From Pseudomonas caspiana (GTDB lineage: Bacteria; Pseudomonadota; Gammaproteobacteria; Pseudomonadales; Pseudomonadaceae): a stretch of DNA of 64,000 bases. Numbering within the stretch: the first letter of the stretch is position 1; every line of letters begins with the position of its first letter. Position numbers and translations under genes: made by a program. Of this stretch, positions 26,298 through 36,147 are shown in pieces. A model generated the notes under the pieces. That model made no database searches and had not been told where the DNA came from. It worked only from the letters and a program-made list of their open reading frames with translations. The DNA lies in assembly GCF_002158995.1 (NCBI RefSeq), contig NZ_LOHF01000011.1, positions 1 through 64,000 on the forward strand. Direction: 5' to 3'.

Positions 26298-26381
26298 GGG
26301 GCGGCGTTCGCGATACGACAGCATGCACTCGCGCACAGCGCTTCAGGCAACAACTATTTACCGGCTATTAAATCCCGCCCA

Positions 26382-26406
26382 TAAAAAAGGCCTCCCGAAG
26401 GAGGCC
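26382..26406 (-). terminator. Intrinsic terminator of glnA
   Basis: Stem GGCCTCC/GGAGGCC with a CGAA loop. On the minus strand it is followed by TTTTTTAT. It lies about 35 bases after the glnA stop. Confidence 0.88.
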
Positions 26407-26440
26407 TCTTTGGTGCGTCAAAGTTGCTGACGCGACTGGA

Positions 26441-27847
26441 TTAGCAGCTGTAGTACAGCTCGTATTCCAGTGGGTGTACGAAGGTACGTACTTTGATTTC
26501 TTCTTCGCTTTTCAGAGCGATATAAGCGTCGATGAAGTCGTCGCTGAAAACGCCGCCTTTGGTCAGGAACGCACGACCTTTGTCCAGCTCTTCCAGGGCT
26601 TCTTTCAGGCTGCCGCAAACTTGTGGGATCTCTTTGGCCTCTTCAGGCGGCAGGTCATACAGGTTTTTGTCAGCTGCGTCGCCAGGGTGGATCTTGTTCT
26701 GGATACCGTCCAGGCCAGCCATCAGCAGTGCTGCGAAAGCCAGGTACGGGTTGGCTGCTGGATCCGGGAAGCGAGCTTCGATACGACGGCCTTTAGGGCT
26801 GTTGACGTAAGGAATACGGATCGAAGCGGAGCGGTTACGAGCCGAGTACGCCAGCATTACTGGAGCTTCGAAGCCTGGAACCAGACGCTTGTAGGAGTTG
26901 GTAGCAGGGTTGGTGAAGCCGTTCAGTGCTTTACCGTGCTTGATGATGCCGCCGATGAAGTACAGAGCGGTATCGGACAGGCCGGCATAGCCTTCGCCTG
27001 CGAAGGTGTTCTTGCCATCTTTGGAGATGGACATGTGAACGTGCATACCCGAACCGTTATCGCCGTACAGCGGCTTAGGCATGAAAGTAGCGGTGCGGCC
27101 GTAAGCGTCAGCAACGTTGTGAACAACGTACTTCAGGGTCTGAACTTCGTCAGCCTTTTTAACCAGCGTGTTGAATTTAACGCCGATTTCGTTCTGGCCA
27201 GCAGTTGCCACTTCGTGGTGGTGAACTTCTACGGTCTGGCCCATTTCTTCCAGAGCGTTGCACATTGCGGTGCGGATTTCGTGGTCATGGTCGAATGGTG
27301 GAACCGGGAAGTAACCGCCTTTGATGCCTGGACGGTGGCCCTTGTTACCGCCTTCGATGTCGGCGTCGGACATCCACGAACCTTGTTCGGAGTAGATCTT
27401 GAACATGGAACCGGAGATGTCGGATTTGAATTTCACTTCGTCGAAGATGAAGAATTCTGGCTCTGGGCCGGCGAATACCGTGTCACCGATACCGGTCGAC
27501 TTCAGGTATTCCTCAGCGCGGTGAGCAATAGCGCGTGGGTCGCGATCGTAACCTTGCATGGTCGAAGGTTCGATGATGTCGCAAACCAGGATCAGGGTTG
27601 GCTCTTCGGTGAACGGGTCCAGTACTGCGGTTTCATCGTCCGGCAGCAGGATCATGTCGGAGGCTTCGATGCCTTTCCAGCCAGAGATGGAGGAACCGTC
27701 GAACATCTTGCCGACTTCAAAGAAGTCGTCTTCCAGCGCATCGCGAGCCGGCATGGTCACGTGGTGCTGTGTACCTTTAGTGTCCGTGAAGCGCAGATCA
27801 ATCCACTTAACGTCATGATCTTTGATGAGTTGAACCGACTTCGACAT
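26441..27847 (-). CDS. glnA: Glutamine synthetase, type I
   Basis: 468 residues, the usual length for GS-I-beta. It makes glutamine from glutamate, ammonia and ATP. Visible hallmarks are [13 protein letters not shown], the ATP-site motif [14 protein letters not shown], the glutamate-site NRSASIRIP and the adenylylation tyrosine in [10 protein letters not shown] near the C terminus. Activity is therefore probably controlled by GlnE. Transcription starts from a sigma-54 promoter about 100 bases upstream, activated by NtrC, whose gene is about 5 kb away. Confidence 0.98.
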   Translation of the reverse strand: MSKSVQLIKDHDVKWIDLRFTDTKGTQHHVTMPARDALEDDFFEVGKMFDGSSISGWKGIEASDMILLPDDETAVLDPFTEEPTLILVCDIIEPSTMQGYDRDPRAIAHRAEEYLKSTGIGDTVFAGPEPEFFIFDEVKFKSDISGSMFKIYSEQGSWMSDADIEGGNKGHRPGIKGGYFPVPPFDHDHEIRTAMCNALEEMGQTVEVHHHEVATAGQNEIGVKFNTLVKKADEVQTLKYVVHNVADAYGRTATFMPKPLYGDNGSGMHVHMSISKDGKNTFAGEGYAGLSDTALYFIGGIIKHGKALNGFTNPATNSYKRLVPGFEAPVMLAYSARNRSASIRIPYVNSPKGRRIEARFPDPAANPYLAFAALLMAGLDGIQNKIHPGDAADKNLYDLPPEEAKEIPQVCGSLKEALEELDKGRAFLTKGGVFSDDFIDAYIALKSEEEIKVRTFVHPLEYELYYSC

Positions 27848-27950
27848 GGTGTCCTCCGGGTGGCTTCGGGCCTATTTAATGGTTTGGGCCCTTAGAATTT
27901 GGGTGATGCCGGCGCAGATACTCTGCCAAGGCAACCTGCCTCACAAGGGA

Positions 27951-27965
27951 GCAAATTGCATGCCA
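27951..27965 (-). promoter_or_regulatory. Sigma-54 promoter of glnA
   Basis: On the minus strand TGGCATGCAATTTGC has the -24 GG and -12 GC with the required 10 bases between them (consensus TGGCAyr-N4-TTGC). It lies 104 bases upstream of the glnA ATG. Confidence 0.85.
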
Positions 27966-28032
27966 GTGCCCCGAGTTGGGTTTTATGCCCCAAACGCTCG
28001 CTATTTCGGGATAAAAAACGGTTATTTGAAAA

Positions 28033-28102
28033 TTTGGTGCACCTTAATGATGCTCGATATTGTGCGTAAGGTCTTTTTTGGTGCGTCGATGATTGGTTGC
28101 AC
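28033..28102. promoter_or_regulatory. Candidate NtrC enhancer half-sites between glnA and thiI
   Basis: Half-sites related to TGCACC/GGTGCA occur as TTTGGTGCACC (28033-28043), TTTTGGTGCG (28076-28085) and GGTTGCAC (28095-28102), about 70-140 bases upstream of the glnA -24 element. The placement suits an NtrC enhancer. None is a perfect full palindrome. Confidence 0.45.
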
Positions 28103-28111
28103 GATAACTGG

Positions 28112-28139
28112 TTAAACCTTGAGCAATTTCCGCTATAAT
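28112..28139 (+). promoter_or_regulatory. Sigma-70 promoter of thiI
   Basis: TTAAAC and a perfect TATAAT separated by 16 bases; the expected start is about 36 bases before the thiI ATG. Confidence 0.55.
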
Positions 28140-28181
28140 CCCGCCCCCTCTTTTTCGGCTGGCACCTCGCGCGCTGTTTTC

Positions 28182-29636
28182 ATGAAACTAATCGTAAAAG
28201 TCTTCCCCGAGATCATCATCAAAAGCCCGCCGGTGCGTAAGCAATTCATCCGCCAGCTGGCCAAGAACATCCGTACCGTGCTCCGTGATCTGGATCCGGT
28301 GCTGGTGGTGGATGGCTCGTGGGACAACCTCGAGGTTCAGACGAAACTGACCGACCCCAAGGCCCTGCAGGACATGACCGATCGCCTGAGCTGCATGCCG
28401 GGCATCGCCAATTTCCTTCAGGTGGCCGAATACCCGCTGGGCGACATGGACGACATTGTCGCGAAGTGCAAACTGCACTACGCCGACTTGCTGCCGGGCA
28501 AGATGTTTTCAGTGCGCTGCAAGCGGGCGGGCAAGCATGCATTCAGCTCTATGGATGTCGAAAAATACGTCGGCAGCCAGCTGCGCAAGCAGTGCGGTGC
28601 GGCTGGTATCGAGCTGAAAAAGCCGGAAATCGTGGTGCGAATGGAAATTCGCGACAAACGGTTATTCGTGATCCACAGCCAGCACAACAGTGTCGGCGGA
28701 TACCCGTTAGGCGCCCTGGAACAGACCCTGGTATTGATGTCCGGCGGTTTCGATTCGACGGTGGCGGCCTATCAGGTCATGCGTCGCGGGCTGATGGCGC
28801 ATTTTTGCTTCTTCAATCTGGGCGGTCGTGCACATGAACTGGGCGTGATGGAAGTCGCGCATTTCATCTGGAAGAAGTACGGCAGCTCCCAGCGCGTGCT
28901 GTTTATCAGCGTGCCTTTCGAGGAAGTTCTCGGAGAAATCCTGCAGAAAGTCGATAACAGTCATATGGGTGTAGTTTTGAAGCGTATGATGTTACGCGCT
29001 GCATCCTCTATCGCTGACCGTCTTGATATCGATGTGCTGGTTACCGGCGAAGCGATTTCACAGGTTGCCAGCCAGACGTTGCCGAACCTGTCGTTGATTG
29101 ACGCCGCGACTGACAAGCTTGTCTTGCGTCCGCTGATCACCAGCCACAAGCAGGATATCGTCGATCAGGCGGTTGAAATTGGTACTGCCGATTTCGCCCG
29201 GCACATGCCTGAGTATTGCGGGGTGATTTCGATCAACCCCAAGACCAACGCAAAGCGCAACCGCGTTGAGTACGAAGAGCAACAGTTCGACATGGCGGTT
29301 CTCGAGCGAGCGCTGGAGAACGCCAAACTGGTTTCGATCGATCGAGTGATTGACGATCTGAGCCAGAGTGTCGAGATAGAAGAAGTCAGTCAGGCACTGG
29401 CAGGGCAGGTCATCGTCGACATCCGTCACCCGGATGCCCAGGAAGATCAGCCGCTGGTATTGCCTGGCATTGAAATACAGGCGCTGCCGTTCTATGCACT
29501 GAACAGCCGCTTCAAGGAACTGGATAACACGCGCCAGTACCTGTTGTATTGCGACAAAGGCGTCATGAGTCGCCTGCATGCTCACCATTTGCTCAGTGAG
29601 GGGTATGCCAATGTGCGCGTTTATAGACCGAGCTAA
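28182..29636 (+). CDS. thiI: tRNA uracil 4-sulfurtransferase
   Basis: 484 residues. ThiI makes 4-thiouridine at position 8 of tRNA and supplies sulfur for thiazole synthesis. The order is a ferredoxin-like/THUMP RNA-binding region (residues 1-165), an adenylating PP-loop domain with [14 protein letters not shown], and a C-terminal rhodanese domain with the persulfide cysteine in [12 protein letters not shown] begin at ATG 28182 ([14 protein letters not shown]), the family start; a longer frame upstream adds 21 residues that overlap the -10 box. Confidence 0.95.
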   Translation: MKLIVKVFPEIIIKSPPVRKQFIRQLAKNIRTVLRDLDPVLVVDGSWDNLEVQTKLTDPKALQDMTDRLSCMPGIANFLQVAEYPLGDMDDIVAKCKLHYADLLPGKMFSVRCKRAGKHAFSSMDVEKYVGSQLRKQCGAAGIELKKPEIVVRMEIRDKRLFVIHSQHNSVGGYPLGALEQTLVLMSGGFDSTVAAYQVMRRGLMAHFCFFNLGGRAHELGVMEVAHFIWKKYGSSQRVLFISVPFEEVLGEILQKVDNSHMGVVLKRMMLRAASSIADRLDIDVLVTGEAISQVASQTLPNLSLIDAATDKLVLRPLITSHKQDIVDQAVEIGTADFARHMPEYCGVISINPKTNAKRNRVEYEEQQFDMAVLERALENAKLVSIDRVIDDLSQSVEIEEVSQALAGQVIVDIRHPDAQEDQPLVLPGIEIQALPFYALNSRFKELDNTRQYLLYCDKGVMSRLHAHHLLSEGYANVRVYRPS

Positions 29637-29780
29637 GTGCCCGGGGCTGTTTGCCTGTGGCTTGCGTCACCGGCCCCCCGACGCCAGTCGTCTAGCCGTA
29701 ACGGCTTTGGCCGACTCTGACGTTATAAATAGCTGTTTAGCAGTATTCAGCTAACCGAATCCTCTGATCGAGATACACAA

Positions 29781-31601
29781 GTGATCGAAAATCTACGCAA
29801 CATCGCCATCATTGCTCACGTTGACCACGGTAAAACCACCCTGGTAGACAAACTCTTGCGTCAATCCGGCACTCTGGAGCGTAACGAGCTCAACGACGAG
29901 CGCGTGATGGACTCCAACGACCAGGAGAAAGAGCGCGGTATTACCATTCTGGCGAAAAACACCGCCATCAACTGGAACGGCTACCACATCAACATCGTGG
30001 ACACCCCGGGCCACGCCGACTTCGGTGGTGAAGTTGAGCGCGTAATGTCGATGGTTGACTCCGTGCTGCTGCTGGTTGACGCTCAAGACGGCCCTATGCC
30101 GCAAACCCGTTTCGTGACCAAGAAGGCTTTCGAAGCCGGCCTGCGTCCGATCGTGGTCATCAACAAGGTTGACCGTCCAGGCGCGCGTCCGGACTGGGTT
30201 CTGGACCAGATCTTCGACCTGTTCGACAACCTGGGTGCTACCGAAGAACAGCTGGACTTCAAAGTTGTTTACGCCTCGGCCCTGAACGGTATTGCCGGTC
30301 TGGACCACACCGACATGGCTGAAGACATGACCCCGCTGTACCAGTCGATCGTCGACAACGTACCTGCGCCGGCTGTTGACCGTGACGGTCCTTTCCAGAT
30401 GCAGATCTCTGCTCTGGACTACAACAGCTTCCTGGGTGTTATCGGCGTTGGCCGTATCGCTCGTGGTCGCGTCAAGCCGAACACTCCGGTTGTGGCTATC
30501 GACGTTGATGGCAAAAAGCGCAATGGCCGTATCCTGAAGCTGATGGGTCACCACGGTCTGCACCGCATCGACGTTGAAGAAGCAGCAGCGGGCGACATCG
30601 TCTGCATCAGCGGCTTCGAAGAGCTGTTCATCTCCGACACGCTTTGCGATCCAAACAACGTTGAGGCGATGAAGCCACTGACCGTTGACGAGCCAACCGT
30701 TTCCATGACCTTCCAGGTAAACGATTCGCCTTTCTGCGGTAAAGAAGGCAAGTTCGTCACCAGCCGTAACATCAAGGAACGTCTGGACAAAGAGCTGCTG
30801 TACAACGTTGCTCTGCGCGTTGAAGAAGGCGACTCGGCTGACAAGTTCAAGGTTTCCGGTCGTGGTGAGCTGCACCTTTCGGTTCTGATCGAAACCATGC
30901 GTCGCGAAGGCTTCGAAATGGCCGTAGGCCGTCCGGAAGTGATCATCCGTCGCGTAGGTGACGTGAAGCACGAACCGTACGAAAACGTGACCATCGACCT
31001 GCCTGAAGAAGCGCAAGGCGCGATCATGGAGCAAATGGGTCTGCGTAAAGGCGACCTGACCAACATGGTTCCGGATGGCAAAGGCCGTGTACGTCTCGAG
31101 TACAACATCCCGGCTCGTGGTCTGATCGGTTTCCGTAACGAGTTCCTGACCCTCACCTCCGGTGCTGGCATCCTGACTTCGATCTTCGACCGTTACGACG
31201 TGATGAAGTCCGGCGACATGTCCGGCCGTCAGAACGGCGTTCTGGTTTCGGTTGAAACCGGCAAGGCTCTGACTTACTCCCTGGAAACCCTGCAGGCTCG
31301 CGGCAAGCTGTTCGTTGAGCACGGTCAGGAAATCTACGGTGGTCAAATCGTTGGCTTGAACAGCCGCGACAACGACCTGGGTGTTAACCCAACCAAAGGC
31401 AAGAAGCTCGACAACATGCGTGCTTCGGGTAAAGACGAGACCATCGCTCTGGTTCCACCTGTCAAGTTCACCCTTGAACAGGCTCTGGAATTCATCCAGG
31501 ACGACGAGCTGTGCGAAGTAACTCCTAAGTCCATCCGTCTTCGCAAGAAGATCCTGGACGAAAGCGAGCGTACCCGCGCTGCCAAGAAAGCCAAGAACTG
31601 A
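29781..31601 (+). CDS. typA: Ribosome-associated GTPase TypA/BipA
   Basis: 606 residues of the translational GTPase family. G1 is [15 protein letters not shown], switch II is [17 protein letters not shown], the G4 motif is [14 protein letters not shown], and the C-terminal domain is specific to TypA ([20 protein letters not shown]). It aids 50S subunit assembly and stress adaptation. The start codon is GTG 29781. Codon use is strongly biased, as for an abundant protein. A strong terminator follows. Confidence 0.97.
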   Translation: MIENLRNIAIIAHVDHGKTTLVDKLLRQSGTLERNELNDERVMDSNDQEKERGITILAKNTAINWNGYHINIVDTPGHADFGGEVERVMSMVDSVLLLVDAQDGPMPQTRFVTKKAFEAGLRPIVVINKVDRPGARPDWVLDQIFDLFDNLGATEEQLDFKVVYASALNGIAGLDHTDMAEDMTPLYQSIVDNVPAPAVDRDGPFQMQISALDYNSFLGVIGVGRIARGRVKPNTPVVAIDVDGKKRNGRILKLMGHHGLHRIDVEEAAAGDIVCISGFEELFISDTLCDPNNVEAMKPLTVDEPTVSMTFQVNDSPFCGKEGKFVTSRNIKERLDKELLYNVALRVEEGDSADKFKVSGRGELHLSVLIETMRREGFEMAVGRPEVIIRRVGDVKHEPYENVTIDLPEEAQGAIMEQMGLRKGDLTNMVPDGKGRVRLEYNIPARGLIGFRNEFLTLTSGAGILTSIFDRYDVMKSGDMSGRQNGVLVSVETGKALTYSLETLQARGKLFVEHGQEIYGGQIVGLNSRDNDLGVNPTKGKKLDNMRASGKDETIALVPPVKFTLEQALEFIQDDELCEVTPKSIRLRKKILDESERTRAAKKAKN

Positions 31602-31627
31602 TTAGTTTTTAATCAGGCTTGAAAAAA

Positions 31628-31658
31628 CGCCCCCGACCGCAAGGTCGGGGGCGTTTTT
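31628..31658 (+). terminator. Intrinsic terminator of typA
   Basis: Perfect 11-base stem CGCCCCCGACC/GGTCGGGGGCG with a GCAA tetraloop, followed by TTTTTG. Confidence 0.93.
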
Positions 31659-31688
31659 GTTTGTGTGGTGCGGGACCAGCACTTGTCT

Positions 31689-31768
31689 TGGTAGGAGCCA
31701 ACTTGTTGGCGAGGCTTCGGTCCTGCTTGATCAGAAATGTCGCCTCGCGAACAAGTTCGCTCCTACCA
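31689..31768. repeat. REP pair, AACTTGTT class
   Basis: Units TGGTAGGAGCCAACTTGTTG and its inverted partner ending CAAGTTCGCTCCTACCA, between typA and the YkgJ-type gene. Same class as 11239 and 41277. Confidence 0.88.
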
Positions 31769-31788
31769 GGATTCGCGCCTGTACTCCC

Positions 31789-32244
31789 TTAGAACTTCGG
31801 AAACGGCGTGCTGGTGTTGTTCTTCAGCGTGCCGCTCGCCTGGCGAACCACATCTTTAGGCTTGTAAGCGCAGTAGCCGGGACGCGGGCCAACCTTGGGG
31901 TGGTTGCGGCACGTGTCCGGACGTTTGTCGTAGATGGTGCACAAGCGGCTCTTGCGGTCCAGATACAGGCAGTCATTGTTGCTCATGCGCTGCAAGGTGA
32001 AGATTTCTGACTTCTGGTTGTAACGCTCGACGATCCCTTCCTTCTGCAAACGCTTGGCGATGTTCTTCGCCGGTTCGCCCCGTTCGAATTCATCGACGAT
32101 GCCGATGCGGATCAAGTCCTTGATCTTCACTTCCACAGGCAGCGTGCAGCAGCTGGAAATGCAGCCTCCGCACATGTGACTGGAGTATTTGGCCCAGGTA
32201 TCGATACGGTCGATTTCTGCGGCGGCGATCAAGGTCGGTTTCAT
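31789..32244 (-). CDS. YkgJ-family zinc/iron cysteine-cluster protein
   Basis: 151 residues from ATG 32244 (MKPTLIAAAEID). An N-terminal cysteine cluster, CGGCISSCC, and later cysteines in NDCLYL, RLCTIYDKRPDTCRNHP and GYCAY match the YkgJ/UPF0153 cysteine-cluster family, thought to bind zinc or an iron-sulfur centre. Function unknown. An extra in-frame ATG two codons earlier (32250) is possible. The end lies close to a REP pair. Confidence 0.87.
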   Translation of the reverse strand: MKPTLIAAAEIDRIDTWAKYSSHMCGGCISSCCTLPVEVKIKDLIRIGIVDEFERGEPAKNIAKRLQKEGIVERYNQKSEIFTLQRMSNNDCLYLDRKSRLCTIYDKRPDTCRNHPKVGPRPGYCAYKPKDVVRQASGTLKNNTSTPFPKF

Positions 32245-32384
32245 GAGCAATACGGTTCCGGGTGTATCGGGCGCGCGATGATACCGGTGTCCGGGGAAAT
32301 CGAGTAATCAAAAATCACGAATGCGACTGCCGGACATTTGCAAACGGCGCTGCACCTCTGTGGGAGATTCTATGTCTGCAAGTT

Positions 32385-32480
32385 GACGTGGGACCGGCTT
32401 TAGCCGGGAAGGCGGCATTCCTGACGATAAAGATGTAGTGAATGAGCTGGCCTCTTCCCGGCTAAAGCCGGTCCCACGTC
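32385..32480. repeat. REP pair, AGCCGGGAAG class
   Basis: Units GACGTGGGACCGGCTTTAGC and the inverted partner ending AAAGCCGGTCCCACGTC, with about 40 bases between. It occupies most of the gap upstream of the YkgJ gene. A second pair is at 55548 and a half-unit at 19401. Confidence 0.88.
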
Positions 32481-32537
32481 CTTAGTGGTTCCTGTGGGGG
32501 GCAGGGTTCGCGGTGTGATCCCCAAGCATTCATACAG

Positions 32538-33926
32538 TCAGGTTTTTACCAACACTTTCGCCAATTCTTCAATCTGCTCCTGGCGCTCGGCCTGACTCAG
32601 CTTCGCCCCAGGATTCAGCGACGACCATTGCGGATGAGCACGGGCCTTATGCAGAGCTTCAGGCAGTTTACCCTCGCGCCAGGTTTTGTCCTGCGGAGTG
32701 CTCAGCTGAATGCTGTCCATGGCGGCATGGCCTCGTGCGGCCAAGGCCATCAGCAAATGACGCTGACGCAGCGCTAGCAGCCGCAACACCGCATCGTCCA
32801 CCGTCAGTTCGCGCTGGCCTTTGAGTTTGCCGAGCAACCGCCCGCCGTAGCTGCGCACCGTCTGTAGTGCCCCGCCCGCTATAGCCCCGGCCAAGGCCGC
32901 CGCGCCCATGGTGATGCCACCCACCAGCAAATCGACTCCCGCACCCGCTGCCGCGCCTGCCGCAATCCCGCCGCCGACTCGTACGCCCAATTGCTTGAGG
33001 GTTTCGGGATTGAACAAGTCGTCGCCCCAACGCCCGTCCAGCAAGGGCAGATCACCGGCCGCAGCGTCCTGAACGCGAAACGCGTAAAGCTTGAGCAGTT
33101 CCTCCACGCAGCGCTGTTCACGCTGACGCACGGCTTTGCGCAGTTCATCAATGGCTTGTTGTTCATGGCCCGACTCAGTGGAAACGCTGCGTCGGCAGGC
33201 CGCACAGTCGATAAGCAACTGCGCGATCAAACGGCTGGCGCTTTGCTGACGCGCGTCACGCTGGGCTTCCAGATCCAGAATCAGCCGTTCCAGTTGATCG
33301 CGGGAGTTTTCCAGCAGCAGCGCAAGGCTTTCATACAGGCGCCGTTCGCCATCCTCTGGCGGTGCAACGCTGTCAAAACGCACCAAGGCATGCAGGCCCA
33401 GGCGTGCAAGCGCCTCACGCCACGCGGGTTCACGATGATCCGCGCTGCTGACAAAATTCAGGACCGGCAGTAGCGGTTTGCCGCAGCTGGCCAGAATCGT
33501 CAACTCGTCACGGTACTTGGCCAGCACCGGCTCACGGGCGTCGATGATGTACAGCCCTGCGTCGGATGCCAGTAACTGGCGCATGACTTTGGCTTCCTGC
33601 TCAAAGCGCTGCCGCGCCTCGCTGCCTTCCAGAAAGCGCGCCAGTCGTGCGGGGCCGTCCAGGCGCTCGCCCGGTCGATCCTGGCGTTCGAGAAAATCCA
33701 GCAGCGCGATGGCGTCTTCCAGGCCTGGTGTATCGTACAGTTCAAGCAGCGCCTGACCATCCACGGACAGCCGCGCACCTTCTACATGGCGCGTCGTGCT
33801 TGGCCGGTGGGAGACTTCCCCAAAGCCCACATCGCGAGTCAACGTTCGTAGTAGCGAGGTCTTGCCGACATTGGTGTGGCCGACCACCGCCAGTTTCAGC
33901 GGGCGAATCTTGTCCTTGTCAGTCAT
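32538..33926 (-). CDS. GTPase with DUF3482 domain
   Basis: 462 residues. An N-terminal Era-like G domain has P-loop GHTNVGKTSLLRTL at about 16-29 and a G3 motif in ELYDTPGLEDA. The DUF3482 region follows, with a glycine- and alanine-rich hydrophobic hairpin (GGGIAAGAAAGAGVDLLVGG, then GAAALAGAIAGGALQ) that may insert into the membrane. It is always paired with DUF2868 genes in pseudomonads, here overlapping the upstream one by 8 bases. Cellular role unknown. Confidence 0.88.
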   Translation of the reverse strand: MTDKDKIRPLKLAVVGHTNVGKTSLLRTLTRDVGFGEVSHRPSTTRHVEGARLSVDGQALLELYDTPGLEDAIALLDFLERQDRPGERLDGPARLARFLEGSEARQRFEQEAKVMRQLLASDAGLYIIDAREPVLAKYRDELTILASCGKPLLPVLNFVSSADHREPAWREALARLGLHALVRFDSVAPPEDGERRLYESLALLLENSRDQLERLILDLEAQRDARQQSASRLIAQLLIDCAACRRSVSTESGHEQQAIDELRKAVRQREQRCVEELLKLYAFRVQDAAAGDLPLLDGRWGDDLFNPETLKQLGVRVGGGIAAGAAAGAGVDLLVGGITMGAAALAGAIAGGALQTVRSYGGRLLGKLKGQRELTVDDAVLRLLALRQRHLLMALAARGHAAMDSIQLSTPQDKTWREGKLPEALHKARAHPQWSSLNPGAKLSQAERQEQIEELAKVLVKT

Positions 33927-35298
33927 GGCCTGCCTCCAGCCAGTTCAGTGGCGCGCTGTTGCTCCACGCTAGATCCAGCTGCTGCAACGCTGCCTGCCAG
34001 TCGCCGACTCGCTCAGGGTTCAGATGTTGCCCGTCGGGTGCTGGTAGCAACCAGACCCGCGTTGCGCCTGCACAGCGAGCCAGTTCGGCAACCAGTGCAA
34101 GGCTGCCGCGATCAGGTGAGCGACGCGGATCGCAGGCAATAACCAGTCGTGCGGGTGGAAAGCGGGTCAGTTGATCGAGCAGTTTTTGCCGGGATTCCCG
34201 ACTGTCGAGAATGCCGGCATCGACCACGCCTTGCGGCAATAGAGGCGGCCAGGGCTGTTCATCGTCCAGCTCGATAGCGACCAGCACTGCGCCGTCACTG
34301 TGTTGTGCCGCGCCATTGGGCAGTACTTGATGCAGTTGCTCTGGCGCTGCGTCGCTGACCCCAAGTCGTTCGCTGCTGGGCATAAGCCGTTCGCGAAGCT
34401 GGCTGTAACCGGGCAAGGTCAGGTCCAGACTTAGCGCAGCCCGGCCGATGCGCCAGCGCCACAGGCAGACCAACGCAAGAATCAGCCGCGGCACAATTCC
34501 ATAAACCAATAGCACGCCGACCAGCCACGCGGCCCAGGCCTGGCGACCTGATTCAACAACCACGGCGCTGTCGCCGCTGGCGCGGATCATGGACTCGTCC
34601 GGGACAGTGAAACCCAGCAAAGCGGGGAGTATGCCGAGCGTCTGGGTCAGGCTGACGAAAGTGTCGCTGCCTAAAATAGTGGTTTCCCACACAAAGCCAT
34701 AACGTCGCGTCGCCATTAGCAGCAGTAACAGCACCAGTGCGCTGACCAGTGCCAGCAGCCACAAGCCATGGATCAACGCGCCCAGTACCCATCGATTAAG
34801 CCGTCGGCGCTGCAACAGCACAATCAACGCGGGGGCGAGCTGTGCGGCCTGGGCGTCGCGGGCGAGTTTTTCACTGAGCCATAGCCAGAGGCGTCCAAGG
34901 CTCGCCGTGTTTTGTCCGGCGACGCCAAAACTCATCGCCCAACTGAGCAGCAGAATCAGGTTCAGCCCGAGCAGACTGCCCAGCGCCCAAAACACATTGA
35001 CCGGAGTCTGGCCGTCGCCCAGTGCCGCGAATGCCAGCCCCGCACCGCTGAACACCGAGAAAATCGCCAGTGCGATCAGCGCCAGTCGGGCGCCTTGTTT
35101 CCAGTGTGGAAGCGCGGCGCGCATGCCGTCGCGTTCGGCCAGCCACAGGGCGCGGCTTTGCACGCGGCTCGTCAGGTCGCCACCGTTGGCCCGGGCGCGA
35201 CGGTTGGCTTCAAGGTCTTCCAGCGGGCCGGCCTGTTCTTCGCGCAGGCGCACGGCTTCGGTCAGCCAGAGGGTATCGAGGGGAGTCAGAGCAGTCAC
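33919..35298 (-). CDS. DUF2868 membrane protein
   Basis: 459 residues with about four membrane segments near 72-92 (LALIALAIFSVFSGAGLAF), 103-122, 178-198 (LWLLALVSALVLLLLLM) and 258-280 (WLVGVLLVYGIVPRLILAL). A soluble C-terminal domain of about 150 residues follows. It is partnered with the overlapping GTPase/DUF3482 gene; the two probably form one membrane-associated system of unknown role. It is divergent from folA. Confidence 0.87.
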   Translation of the reverse strand: MTALTPLDTLWLTEAVRLREEQAGPLEDLEANRRARANGGDLTSRVQSRALWLAERDGMRAALPHWKQGARLALIALAIFSVFSGAGLAFAALGDGQTPVNVFWALGSLLGLNLILLLSWAMSFGVAGQNTASLGRLWLWLSEKLARDAQAAQLAPALIVLLQRRRLNRWVLGALIHGLWLLALVSALVLLLLLMATRRYGFVWETTILGSDTFVSLTQTLGILPALLGFTVPDESMIRASGDSAVVVESGRQAWAAWLVGVLLVYGIVPRLILALVCLWRWRIGRAALSLDLTLPGYSQLRERLMPSSERLGVSDAAPEQLHQVLPNGAAQHSDGAVLVAIELDDEQPWPPLLPQGVVDAGILDSRESRQKLLDQLTRFPPARLVIACDPRRSPDRGSLALVAELARCAGATRVWLLPAPDGQHLNPERVGDWQAALQQLDLAWSNSAPLNWLEAGHD

Positions 35299-35405
35299 AC
35301 AGCGTCTCGTCGAATGAATCAGGAAAGGAGCATAACCTTTGCGCCATACATTCGAGCAGTTCGGCCGCTACGAATTCAGTGTCAGCGTCTGTTATTCTCG
35401 CCGCC

Positions 35406-35918
35406 ATGAAAAATCAACTTCCGCTCAGCCTGATTGCCGCTCTTGGTGAGAACCGAGTGATTGGCGTCGACAATTCCATGCCCTGGCACTTGCCGGGGGA
35501 TTTCAAATATTTCAAAGCCACGACTTTGGGCAAGCCCATCATCATGGGGCGCAAGACCTGGGATTCGCTGGGTCGGCCGCTGCCCGGTCGCTTGAATCTG
35601 GTGGTCACGCGTCAGGCGGACCTGCAACTGGAGGGCGCCGAGGTTTTCACATCGCTGGAGTCCGCTGTTGCCCGCGCCGAGGAATGGGCGTTGGAGCAGG
35701 GCGTTGCGGAGGTGATGCTGATCGGCGGCGCGCAGTTGTACGCCCAGGGTCTGGCTCAGGCAGATCGTTTGTATCTGACCCGTGTGGCGTTGAGTCCCGA
35801 AGGCGACGCGTGGTTTCCGGAGTTTGATCTGGCGGAGTGGGCCTTGGTGTCCGAGGTGTTGAATCCGGCGGTGGATAACAAGCCTGCGTATAGCTTTGAG
35901 GTTTGGGAGCGCCGTTAA
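35406..35918 (+). CDS. folA: Dihydrofolate reductase
   Basis: 170 residues. It reduces dihydrofolate with NADPH. Hallmarks are LSLIAALGENRVIGVDN, the substrate loop PWHLPGDFKYFK, GKPIIMGRKTW and the nucleotide-binding VMLIGGAQLY. The ATG at 35406 is fixed by homology; open sequence continues upstream in the same frame but lies antisense to the DUF2868 gene. A REP pair begins 5 bases after the stop. Confidence 0.96.
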   Translation: MKNQLPLSLIAALGENRVIGVDNSMPWHLPGDFKYFKATTLGKPIIMGRKTWDSLGRPLPGRLNLVVTRQADLQLEGAEVFTSLESAVARAEEWALEQGVAEVMLIGGAQLYAQGLAQADRLYLTRVALSPEGDAWFPEFDLAEWALVSEVLNPAVDNKPAYSFEVWERR

Positions 35919-35922
35919 ATTA

Positions 35923-35990
35923 CTATCGCGAGCAAGCTCACTCCTACAGAAAAATACGGTCAGCTGTAGGAGTGAGCTTGCTCGCGATAG
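35923..35990. repeat. REP pair, GAGCTTGCTCGCGA class
   Basis: Units CTATCGCGAGCAAGCTCACT and the inverted AGTGAGCTTGCTCGCGATAG, with only about 28 bases between. It is directly after folA and may serve as its terminator. Same class as 40146 and 59257, and as 63725 with a variant arm. Confidence 0.9.
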
Positions 35991-36147
35991 CGGTTTGAAA
36001 TCCTCCACAAAAGTGTCGCAATCGGAAATCTCCGTCGCGAATCGCTTCCAGTGTGACGCCCTCGGGACGTACACAGTCGCTGGCATCCCCAATCAGTCAT
36101 CATAATTTGTTACGGTCGATCCTCTTAACTTTCAGGGGGATACCACG

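Noticed and set aside
26474..27895. Plus-strand open frame of 473 residues opposite glnA
   Set aside because: Antisense shadow of a highly biased gene; no motif or ribosome-binding site.
29793..31346. Minus-strand open frame of 517 residues opposite typA
   Set aside because: A product of strong codon bias in typA. No domain, and it repeats the pattern of other antisense frames.
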